Positions 16,403 through 24,149 of a DNA stretch of 64,000 nt are shown here, piece by piece; position 1 is the first letter of the stretch, and each line of letters starts with the position of its first letter. The stretch lies in NCBI RefSeq assembly GCF_001956695.1, contig NZ_CP019070.1, forward strand, positions 1,550,001 to 1,614,000. The letters are read 5' to 3'. The notes below the pieces were generated by a model. It was not told where the DNA came from and made no database searches. It saw only the letters and a list, made by a program, of their open reading frames with translations. The translations under genes and the position numbers were made by a program. This DNA is from Poseidonibacter parvus (GTDB lineage: Bacteria > Campylobacterota > Campylobacteria > Campylobacterales > Arcobacteraceae).

Positions 16403-17146
16403 TTATGATTCCTTTTCAGTTTTCACAAATTTATCACCACCAACAACTATTGAAATATCACCCTCTTTCCAAAAAATTGTTCGCCATACTTGATAATAAA
16501 TATGAAAAACTATCCATGTAATTAAAAGCCACATTGTCAAGTGATGAGAAATACGTACATCCATAATATTCGCACCAGTAGCAGTTGTTCCAATCATCCA
16601 TGAACTAACTACTTGTGTCCAGTCTGTTGTAGCATGTAATATCCAAGGCCACCATGTTCCAACACTACTCTCTCCTGAACCTAATGCATGTACATAAAGC
16701 TGAAGACCTGTTAAAAGCATCCACCCTAAAAGTAAATGAAAAATTAAAAAATAAACAGAATTAAAGCTATCACTATGTGTTGAATCAAATTTCTTTCGTC
16801 GGTTTAGTGTTATTAAGTTTAAAAATACTTCAGCAAACTCTTTAATATTCTTTCCTGTAGGAATAACCTTTTTCCATGGCTTTTCAAAACGTGAAAAGAA
16901 GAAAAGATAAGCAATAATAACAGAAGTAACATCAAAAATAATAGCCACTATAAAGTGACCCCATCTATTCCAAGCCATTACATATTTGTCCACTGCATCA
17001 TCAGCCATAAAAGTTTGATAATACGGTGCAGCAATATAAAGACCTGTAGCAATTGCTACAATCATTGAAATAACATTAACCCAATGAATGATTCTCATTG
17101 CAGGGGTCATACGTCTTATACGAGTATATCCTTCTTTATTCTCCAC
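16403..17146 (-). CDS. hydC: HydC, b-type cytochrome subunit of Ni/Fe hydrogenase
   Basis: A 247-aa membrane cytochrome with four helices. Histidines suited to haem ligation lie in RIIHWVNVIS near the N-terminus, WGHFIVAIIF, FHLLLGWML and HHLTMWLL/FHIYYQVW near the C-terminus, as in HydC/HyaC. It takes electrons from the small subunit and passes them to menaquinone. The gene lies between hydB and hydD with short gaps. Confidence 0.92.
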   Translation of the reverse strand: MENKEGYTRIRRMTPAMRIIHWVNVISMIVAIATGLYIAAPYYQTFMADDAVDKYVMAWNRWGHFIVAIIFDVTSVIIAYLFFFSRFEKPWKKVIPTGKNIKEFAEVFLNLITLNRRKKFDSTHSDSFNSVYFLIFHLLLGWMLLTGLQLYVHALGSGESSVGTWWPWILHATTDWTQVVSSWMIGTTATGANIMDVRISHHLTMWLLITWIVFHIYYQVWRTIFWKEGDISIVVGGDKFVKTEKES

Positions 17147-17156
17147 AATTTACTCC

Positions 17157-18998
17157 TTAAAAGGCACTAGTAGGGTCAACTTTATATACAGCTAACTCCT
17201 TACCATTAGTGTCCATAACATGTACTGCACAAGCAATACAAGGGTCAAAACTATGTACTGTTCGAATGATTTCTAATGGTTCTTCAGGGTTTGCTACTTT
17301 TGTTCCAATTAATGATGCTTCATAAGCCCCAATTTCACCATTTGGTCCTCTTGGTCCTGCATTCCAAGTAGAAGGTACAACTGCTTGAAAGTTAGATACT
17401 AATCCATCTTTAATAACAATCCAGTGACCTAATGCTCCTCTTGGAGCTTCTGCCATTCCTCTACCTTTACAGTCTTTACTTACTTCATCAAAATCAAAAC
17501 TTGTCCAAGTACTAAGATCACCATTAGCAGCATTTTTTGCAAGCTCTGATGCCCATTCTTTCATACCATCTGCTATCATTTCTGTTTCAATTGCACGTGC
17601 GGCTGTTCTTCCAACAGTTGAGAATAATACTGAAATAGGTAAACCTGAACGCTTAAGAAAATCACCAACATATTTAGTAATAACTTTATCGCCTTTTGCA
17701 TATCCTATAACCATACGAGCAAGTGGTCCAACTTCTACTTTACGTCCATCATAAAGTGGAGATTTAATCCAAGAATATTTACCTTCTGTTTTAAGATAAG
17801 CATATCCATCATCTTTTTTATCAAGTCCAGTATATTCAGGAATAGTAGTTCCAACATAAGGATGTTCTGGTTCACCTGTACCTTCAAACCATGCGTGAGT
17901 TACATCTTCAGTAATTTTATCTTCATCAAGTTCATGTACTTTAGAAATGTCTCCATCAAGTATTACACCAGCAGGTAAAAATAATGCAGAATTATAAAAT
18001 CCTGTATCATCAAGTCTAAAGTCACCATAAGACATGAATGATAACAATCCTCCACCAGAACCACCAATAGCTTTTCCTAATGTACCTTTATGCTTAGTAC
18101 CATGAAAAGATTGAGATGAATCCGTTGCTTCTTCTGCATAAGCCGTTCCTGCCATATAGATATCTGGAAGATATGCTCTTTTAACAAAATCAGTAGTTTC
18201 TCTTAATAATTCTTGGAAAAGAGCTATACGAGCAGGGTTTTGAATATCTTGAACACATGTAACTCCACCAACAACAATTGATTGAGGATGTGGAGATTTA
18301 CCACCAAAAAGTGCATGCATTTTAGACATACGTCTTTGTACATCTAACCCTTTAAGATAGTGTGCTACACCAATAAGATTTTGTTCAGGAGTAAGTTTAT
18401 ATCCTTTATTCCCCCAATATCCATTTCCAAAAATACCTAAACGACCCTCTTTTGCAAATTTTACAATTCGGTCTTGAATATCTTTAAAATCAGTAGCTCC
18501 TGCAATATATGGAGTAGTTCCTGCAATTTTTGCCCATTTCTCTGCTTCTTTTGCAGTTTTAACTGGATCAGCTTTTGTAGCTGAAATAATATCTACAAAA
18601 TCAAGAGCATGTAAATGATAAAAATGTACAAAGTGATCATGTACTTGAAGTGAACCTTGAATAAGATTACGTACAATTCGAGCATTTTTAGGAATAGTTA
18701 CATCAAATGCATCTTCAACAGCTTCAATTGATCTTTGATAATGTGTACCAGTACAAACACCACAAATACGCATAGTCATTAATCCAACATCTCTTGGATC
18801 TCTATTTTTTACAATAGTTTCAATTCCTCTAAACATAGTAGAAGAACTCCATGCATCAATAATTGTATTGTCCTTATCAATTACAGCTTCAATTCTAAGA
18901 TGTCCTTCAATTCTAGTAATAGGGTCAACAATAATATGCTTATTCCCATTTGAATCTGTTTGATGGAAGTTACCATCTTTTCCATGTAATTTACTCAT
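17157..18998 (-). CDS. hydB: HydB, [NiFe]-hydrogenase large subunit (group 1)
   Basis: A 613-aa catalytic subunit. PITRIEGHLRIE is at residues 26-37; the first nickel pair is C79 and C82 in RICGVCTGTH; the second is C587 and C590 in DPCIACAVH. Twenty residues follow H593 (VMDTNGKE...), the tail that a maturation protease removes after nickel insertion. It oxidises H2 at the periplasmic side of the inner membrane with HydA and HydC. The sequence resembles group 1b enzymes of Campylobacterota and Aquificota. It overlaps the end of hydA by eight bases. Confidence 0.96.
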   Translation of the reverse strand: MSKLHGKDGNFHQTDSNGNKHIIVDPITRIEGHLRIEAVIDKDNTIIDAWSSSTMFRGIETIVKNRDPRDVGLMTMRICGVCTGTHYQRSIEAVEDAFDVTIPKNARIVRNLIQGSLQVHDHFVHFYHLHALDFVDIISATKADPVKTAKEAEKWAKIAGTTPYIAGATDFKDIQDRIVKFAKEGRLGIFGNGYWGNKGYKLTPEQNLIGVAHYLKGLDVQRRMSKMHALFGGKSPHPQSIVVGGVTCVQDIQNPARIALFQELLRETTDFVKRAYLPDIYMAGTAYAEEATDSSQSFHGTKHKGTLGKAIGGSGGGLLSFMSYGDFRLDDTGFYNSALFLPAGVILDGDISKVHELDEDKITEDVTHAWFEGTGEPEHPYVGTTIPEYTGLDKKDDGYAYLKTEGKYSWIKSPLYDGRKVEVGPLARMVIGYAKGDKVITKYVGDFLKRSGLPISVLFSTVGRTAARAIETEMIADGMKEWASELAKNAANGDLSTWTSFDFDEVSKDCKGRGMAEAPRGALGHWIVIKDGLVSNFQAVVPSTWNAGPRGPNGEIGAYEASLIGTKVANPEEPLEIIRTVHSFDPCIACAVHVMDTNGKELAVYKVDPTSAF

Positions 18999-20235
18999 TT
19001 AATTCTCCTGCCTTTTCCTTTTTACCCGCAACAGCACTTGCTGCTGCATGTATTGCAATTCCAACACCAGCAGCTGTTAACAATCCAAGACCAAACTCAT
19101 CTACTGTTTTTTCAACTCCACCTGTTGGAGCTTTGATATTAGCATTTGCCATTGGTCGTTCATATGCGTACTTATCCCAAAAATCTGGTTCTGAACATCC
19201 TATACAACCACGCCCTACACCAATAGGCCAATTTACACCTTCATTGTAACGAATAATAGAACAGTTATTAAAAGTCATAGGACCTTTACATCCTACTTTA
19301 TAAAGACAGAAGTTGTTTTTAGCCCCTTCATCTCCCCATTCTTCTACATATTCTCCAGCATCAAAATGTGCACGTCGTTCACAGTTATCATGGATTCTGT
19401 ATCCAAATGCAAACTTAGGACGTAAAAGAGAATCAAGTTCAGGAATTGAACCCGTAAGTACATAATGCAATATAACACCAACCATATTAGATGGATTTGC
19501 AGGACAGGCAGGAATATTAATAAGTGGTTTACCTTTAACAACATCCATTACTCCAACTGCATCAGTTGGATTTGGAGCAGCTGCTGGTATACCACCATAA
19601 GTTGCACATGAACCAACAGCTACTATTGCTGCGGCACCTTCAGATGCTCTATGTAAATGATCTACAAATGTTTCACCTATAGCACCAATTGTTCCATAGT
19701 TTCCATTTAAACCTAAAGGAACAGCTCCTTCAACAAAAAGTAAATACTTTCCTTTGAAATGTTCCATTGCATCATTCATTTGTTTTTCAGCTTGATGTCC
19801 AGAAGCTGCTTGAAGTGCTTCATGAAATTCTAATGAAATAATATCTAAAATAATTTCATCAATTTTCGGTCCATCTGAACGTAAAAGTGCTTCAGAATTA
19901 CCTGCACAATCTTGTAATTCAAGCCAAATAACAGGAACTCTATTCATAAGTACTGCCGCTTCAGCTACTAATGGTGTAAAAGATGCAGGAAGCATCAACA
20001 TAGCTGTAGTTGCAGATGCCCATTTTAAAAAGTCTCTTCGTTCAAGACCTTGTTCTTCTATACTTTCTGTAAAGTCCATTCTGTTATTTAGAGGTGCAAG
20101 TTTTTTTAAATCTTCGATCCTCTGTTGACAAGATTCATATAGTTTTTCATAATATGTATCACCTTTATTAGTATCAACTTTAGCACTTTCTGCTGTAAAA
20201 AGTTTTTTTACAGATTCATCATTTGCTATATTCAT
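18991..20235 (-). CDS. hydA: HydA, [NiFe]-hydrogenase small subunit with Tat signal
   Basis: A 414-aa iron-sulfur subunit. A long leader precedes the Tat motif ERRDFLKWA (R66-R67), so it is exported folded with HydB. Cluster ligands are visible in GSCATYGG, PACPANP, HDNCERR, CLYKVGCKG and GCIGCSEPDF. The proximal CxxC motif reads DCAGNSE: C110 is present but the second cysteine is N113. A C-terminal helix (LGLLTAAGVGIAIHAAAS) anchors it to the membrane. GGGGAG precedes the ATG. Two palindromes upstream look like repressor sites. The first 60 residues before the twin arginines are unusually long. Confidence 0.95.
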   Translation of the reverse strand: MNIANDESVKKLFTAESAKVDTNKGDTYYEKLYESCQQRIEDLKKLAPLNNRMDFTESIEEQGLERRDFLKWASATTAMLMLPASFTPLVAEAAVLMNRVPVIWLELQDCAGNSEALLRSDGPKIDEIILDIISLEFHEALQAASGHQAEKQMNDAMEHFKGKYLLFVEGAVPLGLNGNYGTIGAIGETFVDHLHRASEGAAAIVAVGSCATYGGIPAAAPNPTDAVGVMDVVKGKPLINIPACPANPSNMVGVILHYVLTGSIPELDSLLRPKFAFGYRIHDNCERRAHFDAGEYVEEWGDEGAKNNFCLYKVGCKGPMTFNNCSIIRYNEGVNWPIGVGRGCIGCSEPDFWDKYAYERPMANANIKAPTGGVEKTVDEFGLGLLTAAGVGIAIHAAASAVAGKKEKAGELNE

Positions 20236-20257
20236 TATCTCCCCTTTTTATATTTAA

Positions 20258-20290
20258 TTGAATATCCATTCAACTGAATAAGTATTCAGT
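20258..20290 (-). promoter_or_regulatory. paired palindromic operators in the hydA promoter
   Basis: TTGAATATCCATTCAA (20258-20273) and ACTGAATAAGTATTCAGT (20273-20290) are adjacent perfect palindromes with the common form YTGAATnnnnATTCAR. They sit between a minus-strand -10-like TATAAAATACTATACT (about 20287-20305) and the ribosome site, where a repressor would block transcription. The TetR gene upstream in the same locus is the obvious candidate; its own promoter has two more CTGAAT half-sites. Confidence 0.7.
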
Positions 20291-20352
20291 ATAGTATTTT
20301 ATAATAACTTAAAGGTAGTTTAATGATAATCAGTTTTAATATCTATGTAAAA

Positions 20353-21651
20353 CTAGTGTGTAGTACAAACAGAACATACATCAAATGTACGAAAAATAAA
20401 AAGTGCTTCTGCTTTAGTGTGTCCAAACATAGTTTTTTGAACAGGAGTTAATTTATCTTTAGTAGAACTTCCAATATTCCATTGAGTAGGAGTAATAATT
20501 TCATATTTATTTATAATTCCATTTTCTATATCAACTTTGTGAATTAAAGGTCCACGAGGTGCTTCAACTATACCTATACCACTAGCAGTTACTTTTTCTA
20601 TAGAGATAGGTTTATTACATGAATTTTCAGAAATAGAAATAGTACTTAATAGCTCATTAGCATGTTTCATTAAATGTGCTAGTTCATATATACGTGCAAT
20701 TACACGAGAATAAGCACTATCTTTATATCGTCTATGAATATTTTTGATTAAAGGTATTTGTAGAGACATCATTCGTGATAAAGAACCAACTTCATAGTAA
20801 TCATCTTTATACATAGCATTTCTTGCATAAGTTTTTTCATTTGGAGAATAAGATTCAACAGTACTAACATGCTTTATATCAACACTAAAAGGCCGTGTTT
20901 GTTTCATTTTAATAGGATTAATAAAAAGGTGATCCCCTAACATTATAAATCTATCATAAGCCAATCCTTTTTCTTGCATGCCTAATTCTATTAAATGTTC
21001 CTCTATTTTAGAAACATCTGCTTCCCCTACTGAAATCTCTTTAGGTGTTTTATATGTTAAAAACTCATCTAGATTAACTCCTAAACTTTCTTTTTCAAAA
21101 AATTGTATAAGATCTTTAAGTATACTTTGTGCTTGCAAAATTTCTATATAAGTTGGATCGCTAGTGACTCCACCAGGAACCATATATGAAGAATGAGGCC
21201 ATTGTCCTCCAAGAAGCGATATAGCCTTCGTAGCTAATCTAGCTCCATATGCACCTTTTAGGGTATAATTCTCTTCATTAGAGTTTCTTAATTTTGAGAG
21301 TTCTGGTATTAGTACCATATACACCCACTTTAAATGGTTTTGTATTATTTCCATTACTAAAGTAAATTCTCGTATTTTTTTTGCTTTTTTACTTAAATGT
21401 ACTTCATATCCCGCATTTTTATATGCATCTTCTATAGCCCTTACACTAGACATCAAATGAGCATGACCACATATTCCACATACACGAGGAGTAATTACCA
21501 AAGCATCAAGAGCATTTTTTCCTTTTAAAATATTTTCGATTCCTCGAAAATGAGGAAAAGCAATAGTAGAAAAATTAACTTTTTCATTTTTCATATCAAA
21601 ATAAACAGATGCTTCACCTTCTATTTGATCAATCAGTTGTTTCGTAATCAA
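20353..21651 (-). CDS. hupL: [NiFe]-hydrogenase large subunit, uncleaved (group 2-like)
   Basis: A large subunit of about 432 aa, much shorter than HydB. The nickel ligands lie in RVCGICGHAH and in the last residues, DVCSVCTTH. The protein stops right at that histidine, so there is no tail to remove and no HydD-type protease is needed, as in H2-sensing HupV/HoxC proteins. The start is a TTG at 21651 with AAGGA seven bases before it; an in-frame TTG at 21666 has no such site. It overlaps the small-subunit gene. No membrane anchor or Tat signal is present in the pair, so it is probably cytosolic. Sensor or low-rate uptake enzyme are both possible. Confidence 0.85.
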   Translation of the reverse strand: MITKQLIDQIEGEASVYFDMKNEKVNFSTIAFPHFRGIENILKGKNALDALVITPRVCGICGHAHLMSSVRAIEDAYKNAGYEVHLSKKAKKIREFTLVMEIIQNHLKWVYMVLIPELSKLRNSNEENYTLKGAYGARLATKAISLLGGQWPHSSYMVPGGVTSDPTYIEILQAQSILKDLIQFFEKESLGVNLDEFLTYKTPKEISVGEADVSKIEEHLIELGMQEKGLAYDRFIMLGDHLFINPIKMKQTRPFSVDIKHVSTVESYSPNEKTYARNAMYKDDYYEVGSLSRMMSLQIPLIKNIHRRYKDSAYSRVIARIYELAHLMKHANELLSTISISENSCNKPISIEKVTASGIGIVEAPRGPLIHKVDIENGIINKYEIITPTQWNIGSSTKDKLTPVQKTMFGHTKAEALFIFRTFDVCSVCTTH

Positions 21652-22534
21652 TGAGTTTTCCTTCAAGTCTTTTAATACTAAATGTTTTTGCCATTCCTGT
21701 CATAGTCAAATAAGTCCTTTTGGGAACACCAAGAGGCACATCTTGTGGTATAGACATATTTGTTTTTGTGCTATAAAGATTTGATCTTGGAAAATCTGGT
21801 TCAGTACAACCAAAACACGGTGTTCCAACACGTGTTTTAGAGCTAACCTCATTCCAAAGAATCTTATTACAAGAAGCGTGTGTCATTGGACCACGACACC
21901 CTTGTTCATAAAACATACAACCTTCTTTTTTCCCAAAACCTTTTGTATCAATCTTCCATTCAAAGTATTCATTTCTTGTACATCCATGATGAGCAAGATT
22001 ACTATACAATTCCAAAGGTCTATAAAGATTATCAAGTGGTACTTCTCTTTTATTTATAATCATATTTAAAGTATAACTAAGCCATTCAGGATGAATCGGA
22101 CACCCTGAAAGATTAATCACCTTAGCCTTAGAATCAAGAAGTGGTCCGAATTCTTCTTTTTCGTTAAAGATAAGTCCACTATTTCGCTCAGGAGCAGAAG
22201 CTTTAAATATTCCACCAAAGCTTGCACAACTTCCTAATGCAATAACATACTTTGCATTAAGAGAGTAATGTTTCAAAATATTTTTAACTAATACATCATT
22301 TCTTTTTAAAAGAGGATCATATGCTCCTTCAAAAATTAATACATCACATGAAGTTTCTAATAAAGTAATTTCCTCAAGAGTATGTAATGATGTCAAAGAA
22401 GGGTGATATACCATATCTAAATTATCAAGTAAAGATGGTAGTGATGGTAAGTTTAAAAAAGAATGTATATTTGCATTACAAGTAACCCCTTGTATCCAAA
22501 TAATACGAAGCTTAGTTTCTGGATTTAAGTGCAT
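21629..22534 (-). CDS. hupS: [NiFe]-hydrogenase small subunit, soluble (group 2-like)
   Basis: A 301-aa small subunit without a Tat signal or C-terminal anchor. Cluster residues are in GVTCNANIHSF (C19; Asn22 where the second Cys is usual), GSCASFGG, LSGCPIHP, HHGCTRNEYF, CMFYEQGCRG and GTPCFGCTEPDF. Lack of export signals and an uncleaved partner fit the HupUV/HoxBC sensing class or the related group 2 uptake enzymes of Campylobacterota. Its start lies inside the 3' end of the tetR gene (23-bp overlap), which ties its expression directly to the regulator. Confidence 0.85.
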   Translation of the reverse strand: MHLNPETKLRIIWIQGVTCNANIHSFLNLPSLPSLLDNLDMVYHPSLTSLHTLEEITLLETSCDVLIFEGAYDPLLKRNDVLVKNILKHYSLNAKYVIALGSCASFGGIFKASAPERNSGLIFNEKEEFGPLLDSKAKVINLSGCPIHPEWLSYTLNMIINKREVPLDNLYRPLELYSNLAHHGCTRNEYFEWKIDTKGFGKKEGCMFYEQGCRGPMTHASCNKILWNEVSSKTRVGTPCFGCTEPDFPRSNLYSTKTNMSIPQDVPLGVPKRTYLTMTGMAKTFSIKRLEGKLIDYETTD

Positions 22535-23108
22535 TGAAAATGTTTTCAGAAATATCTTTTTTATACTCGTCTAAAGACCCAGGTAAAATTTCTTCCCCAT
22601 GTAAAAAAACCATACCACCTAAATAACCCATAAAAAGTCCAAAAGCACTGAAGAAATCTTGATTATGTAACTCACCACACTCTACTCCTTCATCAAAAAA
22701 GATCATCATTTCCGTAACAAAAGATGAAACACAAATCATACCCTTACATTCTTTCCCAAAAATTTCACGGTTTGATAAATAAACTCGTAAAAAATATTCT
22801 ATCATTTCAGGCTTTTCTTCTGCCATAGTAAAATACATCGAAACAATTTTTGAAATCTTTTCTTCAGTACTTATTTTTTCTTCATTTATCTCTCTAATGC
22901 GTTTACCTAGGTATTCTGAAATAAATATAACCAGCTCTTTTGCTAATAAATCCTTAGAAGTAAAATAATTATAAAAACTACCAACACTCATCCCAACATA
23001 TTTTGCAATATCAGGGATAGTTGTCATATAAAAACCTTTCTGCGAAAATAATTTCAATGCAGATAAGACTATAATACTTTTTCTTTCTTCTTTTGTTACT
23101 CTTGCCAT
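22512..23108 (-). CDS. TetR-family regulator of the hydrogenase locus
   Basis: A 198-aa TetR-type protein with an N-terminal helix-turn-helix (ALKLFSQKGFYMTTIPDIAK...SVGSFYNYFTSKDLL, residues 17-54) and a C-terminal ligand domain that holds cysteines at about 120, 125 and 143. It is the first gene of a run with hupS and hupL, and the hydA operon follows. Likely targets are the YTGAATnnnnATTCAR palindromes at 20258-20290 and the CTGAAT pair in its own promoter. Classic hydrogenase sensors signal through a HoxJ/HoxA pair; a TetR partner is a different layout. Ligand unknown. Confidence 0.85.
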   Translation of the reverse strand: MARVTKEERKSIIVLSALKLFSQKGFYMTTIPDIAKYVGMSVGSFYNYFTSKDLLAKELVIFISEYLGKRIREINEEKISTEEKISKIVSMYFTMAEEKPEMIEYFLRVYLSNREIFGKECKGMICVSSFVTEMMIFFDEGVECGELHNQDFFSAFGLFMGYLGGMVFLHGEEILPGSLDEYKKDISENIFNALKSRN

Positions 23109-23159
23109 ATAAACTCGTTTCTTAATTATTTTTTATCATAGTATATAATATAAAAGTTT

Positions 23160-23173
23160 CTGAATGACTGAAT
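23160..23173 (-). promoter_or_regulatory. CTGAAT half-site pair in the tetR promoter
   Basis: CTGAATGACTGAAT carries the half-site of the hydA operators twice in direct orientation, about 52 bp before the tetR start. It suggests autoregulation; as a direct rather than inverted pair it may be a weaker site. Confidence 0.4.
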
Positions 23174-23357
23174 AAAATTGATTTCTTTAAATGTTTTAGT
23201 ATCTATTTAAAAGATTAGTTTATTAAAATTTCTAAAATTAATTTTACTAGATAATAAATAAAGTTCATTACTTAAAAAAACTATTAGATTTGTATAAATA
23301 TATCTTAATTTAAAACATAAATATGCTAAAATTAAATATTAAAATAAAGGTGTACTC

Positions 23358-23747
23358 GTGTCAATATTTGCTTTACAATCACTAGCTGGTGGCTTCTTAG
23401 ATGAAGATTTACAAAATTTTAATAAATATTTTGATGATTGGTGTATTCAATTTGAAAGTTATGATGAAGCGAAAGATATTGTACAAACTTTAGAAAATGA
23501 AGAGGCTATAGATATAGTCGAAATTACACCCTTAACTTATCCAAAATATTTTTTTAATTCTTTGCAAGGTACTATTTATGCTACACGTCAAATTGAAAAT
23601 AATATCATTTGTGTGGTAGAGCCATCAATGGGTTCTAGTTTTAAACTTGCAGTATGTGACTTAAAAACAAAAAGAGTAAAACTATCAAAAACAAGCTACA
23701 AAAATATTCCAAGTATTGAAAGTGCTTTTGCTAGTTTTACTCAGTAG
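23358..23747 (+). CDS. conserved-looking protein of unknown function
   Basis: A 129-aa soluble protein with an acidic N-terminal half (DLQNFNKYFDDWCIQFESYDE) and a C-terminal half that looks beta-rich. There is no signal peptide or membrane segment. The start is GTG with AAAGG seven bases before it. It is convergent with the PAS protein gene. I recognise no family motif. Confidence 0.6.
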   Translation: MSIFALQSLAGGFLDEDLQNFNKYFDDWCIQFESYDEAKDIVQTLENEEAIDIVEITPLTYPKYFFNSLQGTIYATRQIENNIICVVEPSMGSSFKLAVCDLKTKRVKLSKTSYKNIPSIESAFASFTQ

Positions 23748-23760
23748 TTACTTTTAGTTC

Positions 23761-24141
23761 TTATCTCATTGTTTGATAAAGTTCTTCAGCTTTTTTAATA
23801 TCTTCTCTTGAAGGTTTTCTTCTACAAGAAATATAAGACTCATTGCCATTAGCATCTTTATAGGGATAAACTGTTGCAAAAACCCAATAAAAACCACCTA
23901 ATTTTGTTGCATTTTTTACATAACCTTGCCAAACTTTTCCAGATTTTACAGTACTCCATAAATCTTCAAATGCAGCTTTTGGCATATCTTTATGTCTTAC
24001 TATATTGTGTGGCTGATTTTTTAATTCTTCTGATGTATAACCAGCAACTTCACAAAATTCTTCATTTGTAAAAGTAATAATTCCTTTAGAGTCTGTTTCA
24101 CTAACAAGAAAAGCTTCTTCTTTTAATACAGTTTCATTCAT
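23761..24141 (-). CDS. single-domain PAS protein, Aer-like
   Basis: A 126-aa protein made of one PAS domain (SETDSKGIITFTNEEFCEVA, then QPHNIVRHKDMPKAAFEDLW and GKVWQGYVKNATKLGGFYWV), close to the FAD-binding PAS of Aer-type redox sensors, with a short basic tail (RRKPSREDIKKAEELYQ). It starts eight bases after the chemoreceptor stop, so the two are cotranscribed. Campylobacterota use split PAS/receptor pairs for energy taxis (CetA/CetB), and this looks like the CetB half. The flavin ligand is inferred from family resemblance. Confidence 0.8.
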   Translation of the reverse strand: MNETVLKEEAFLVSETDSKGIITFTNEEFCEVAGYTSEELKNQPHNIVRHKDMPKAAFEDLWSTVKSGKVWQGYVKNATKLGGFYWVFATVYPYKDANGNESYISCRRKPSREDIKKAEELYQTMR

Positions 24142-24149
24142 ACTAATTC

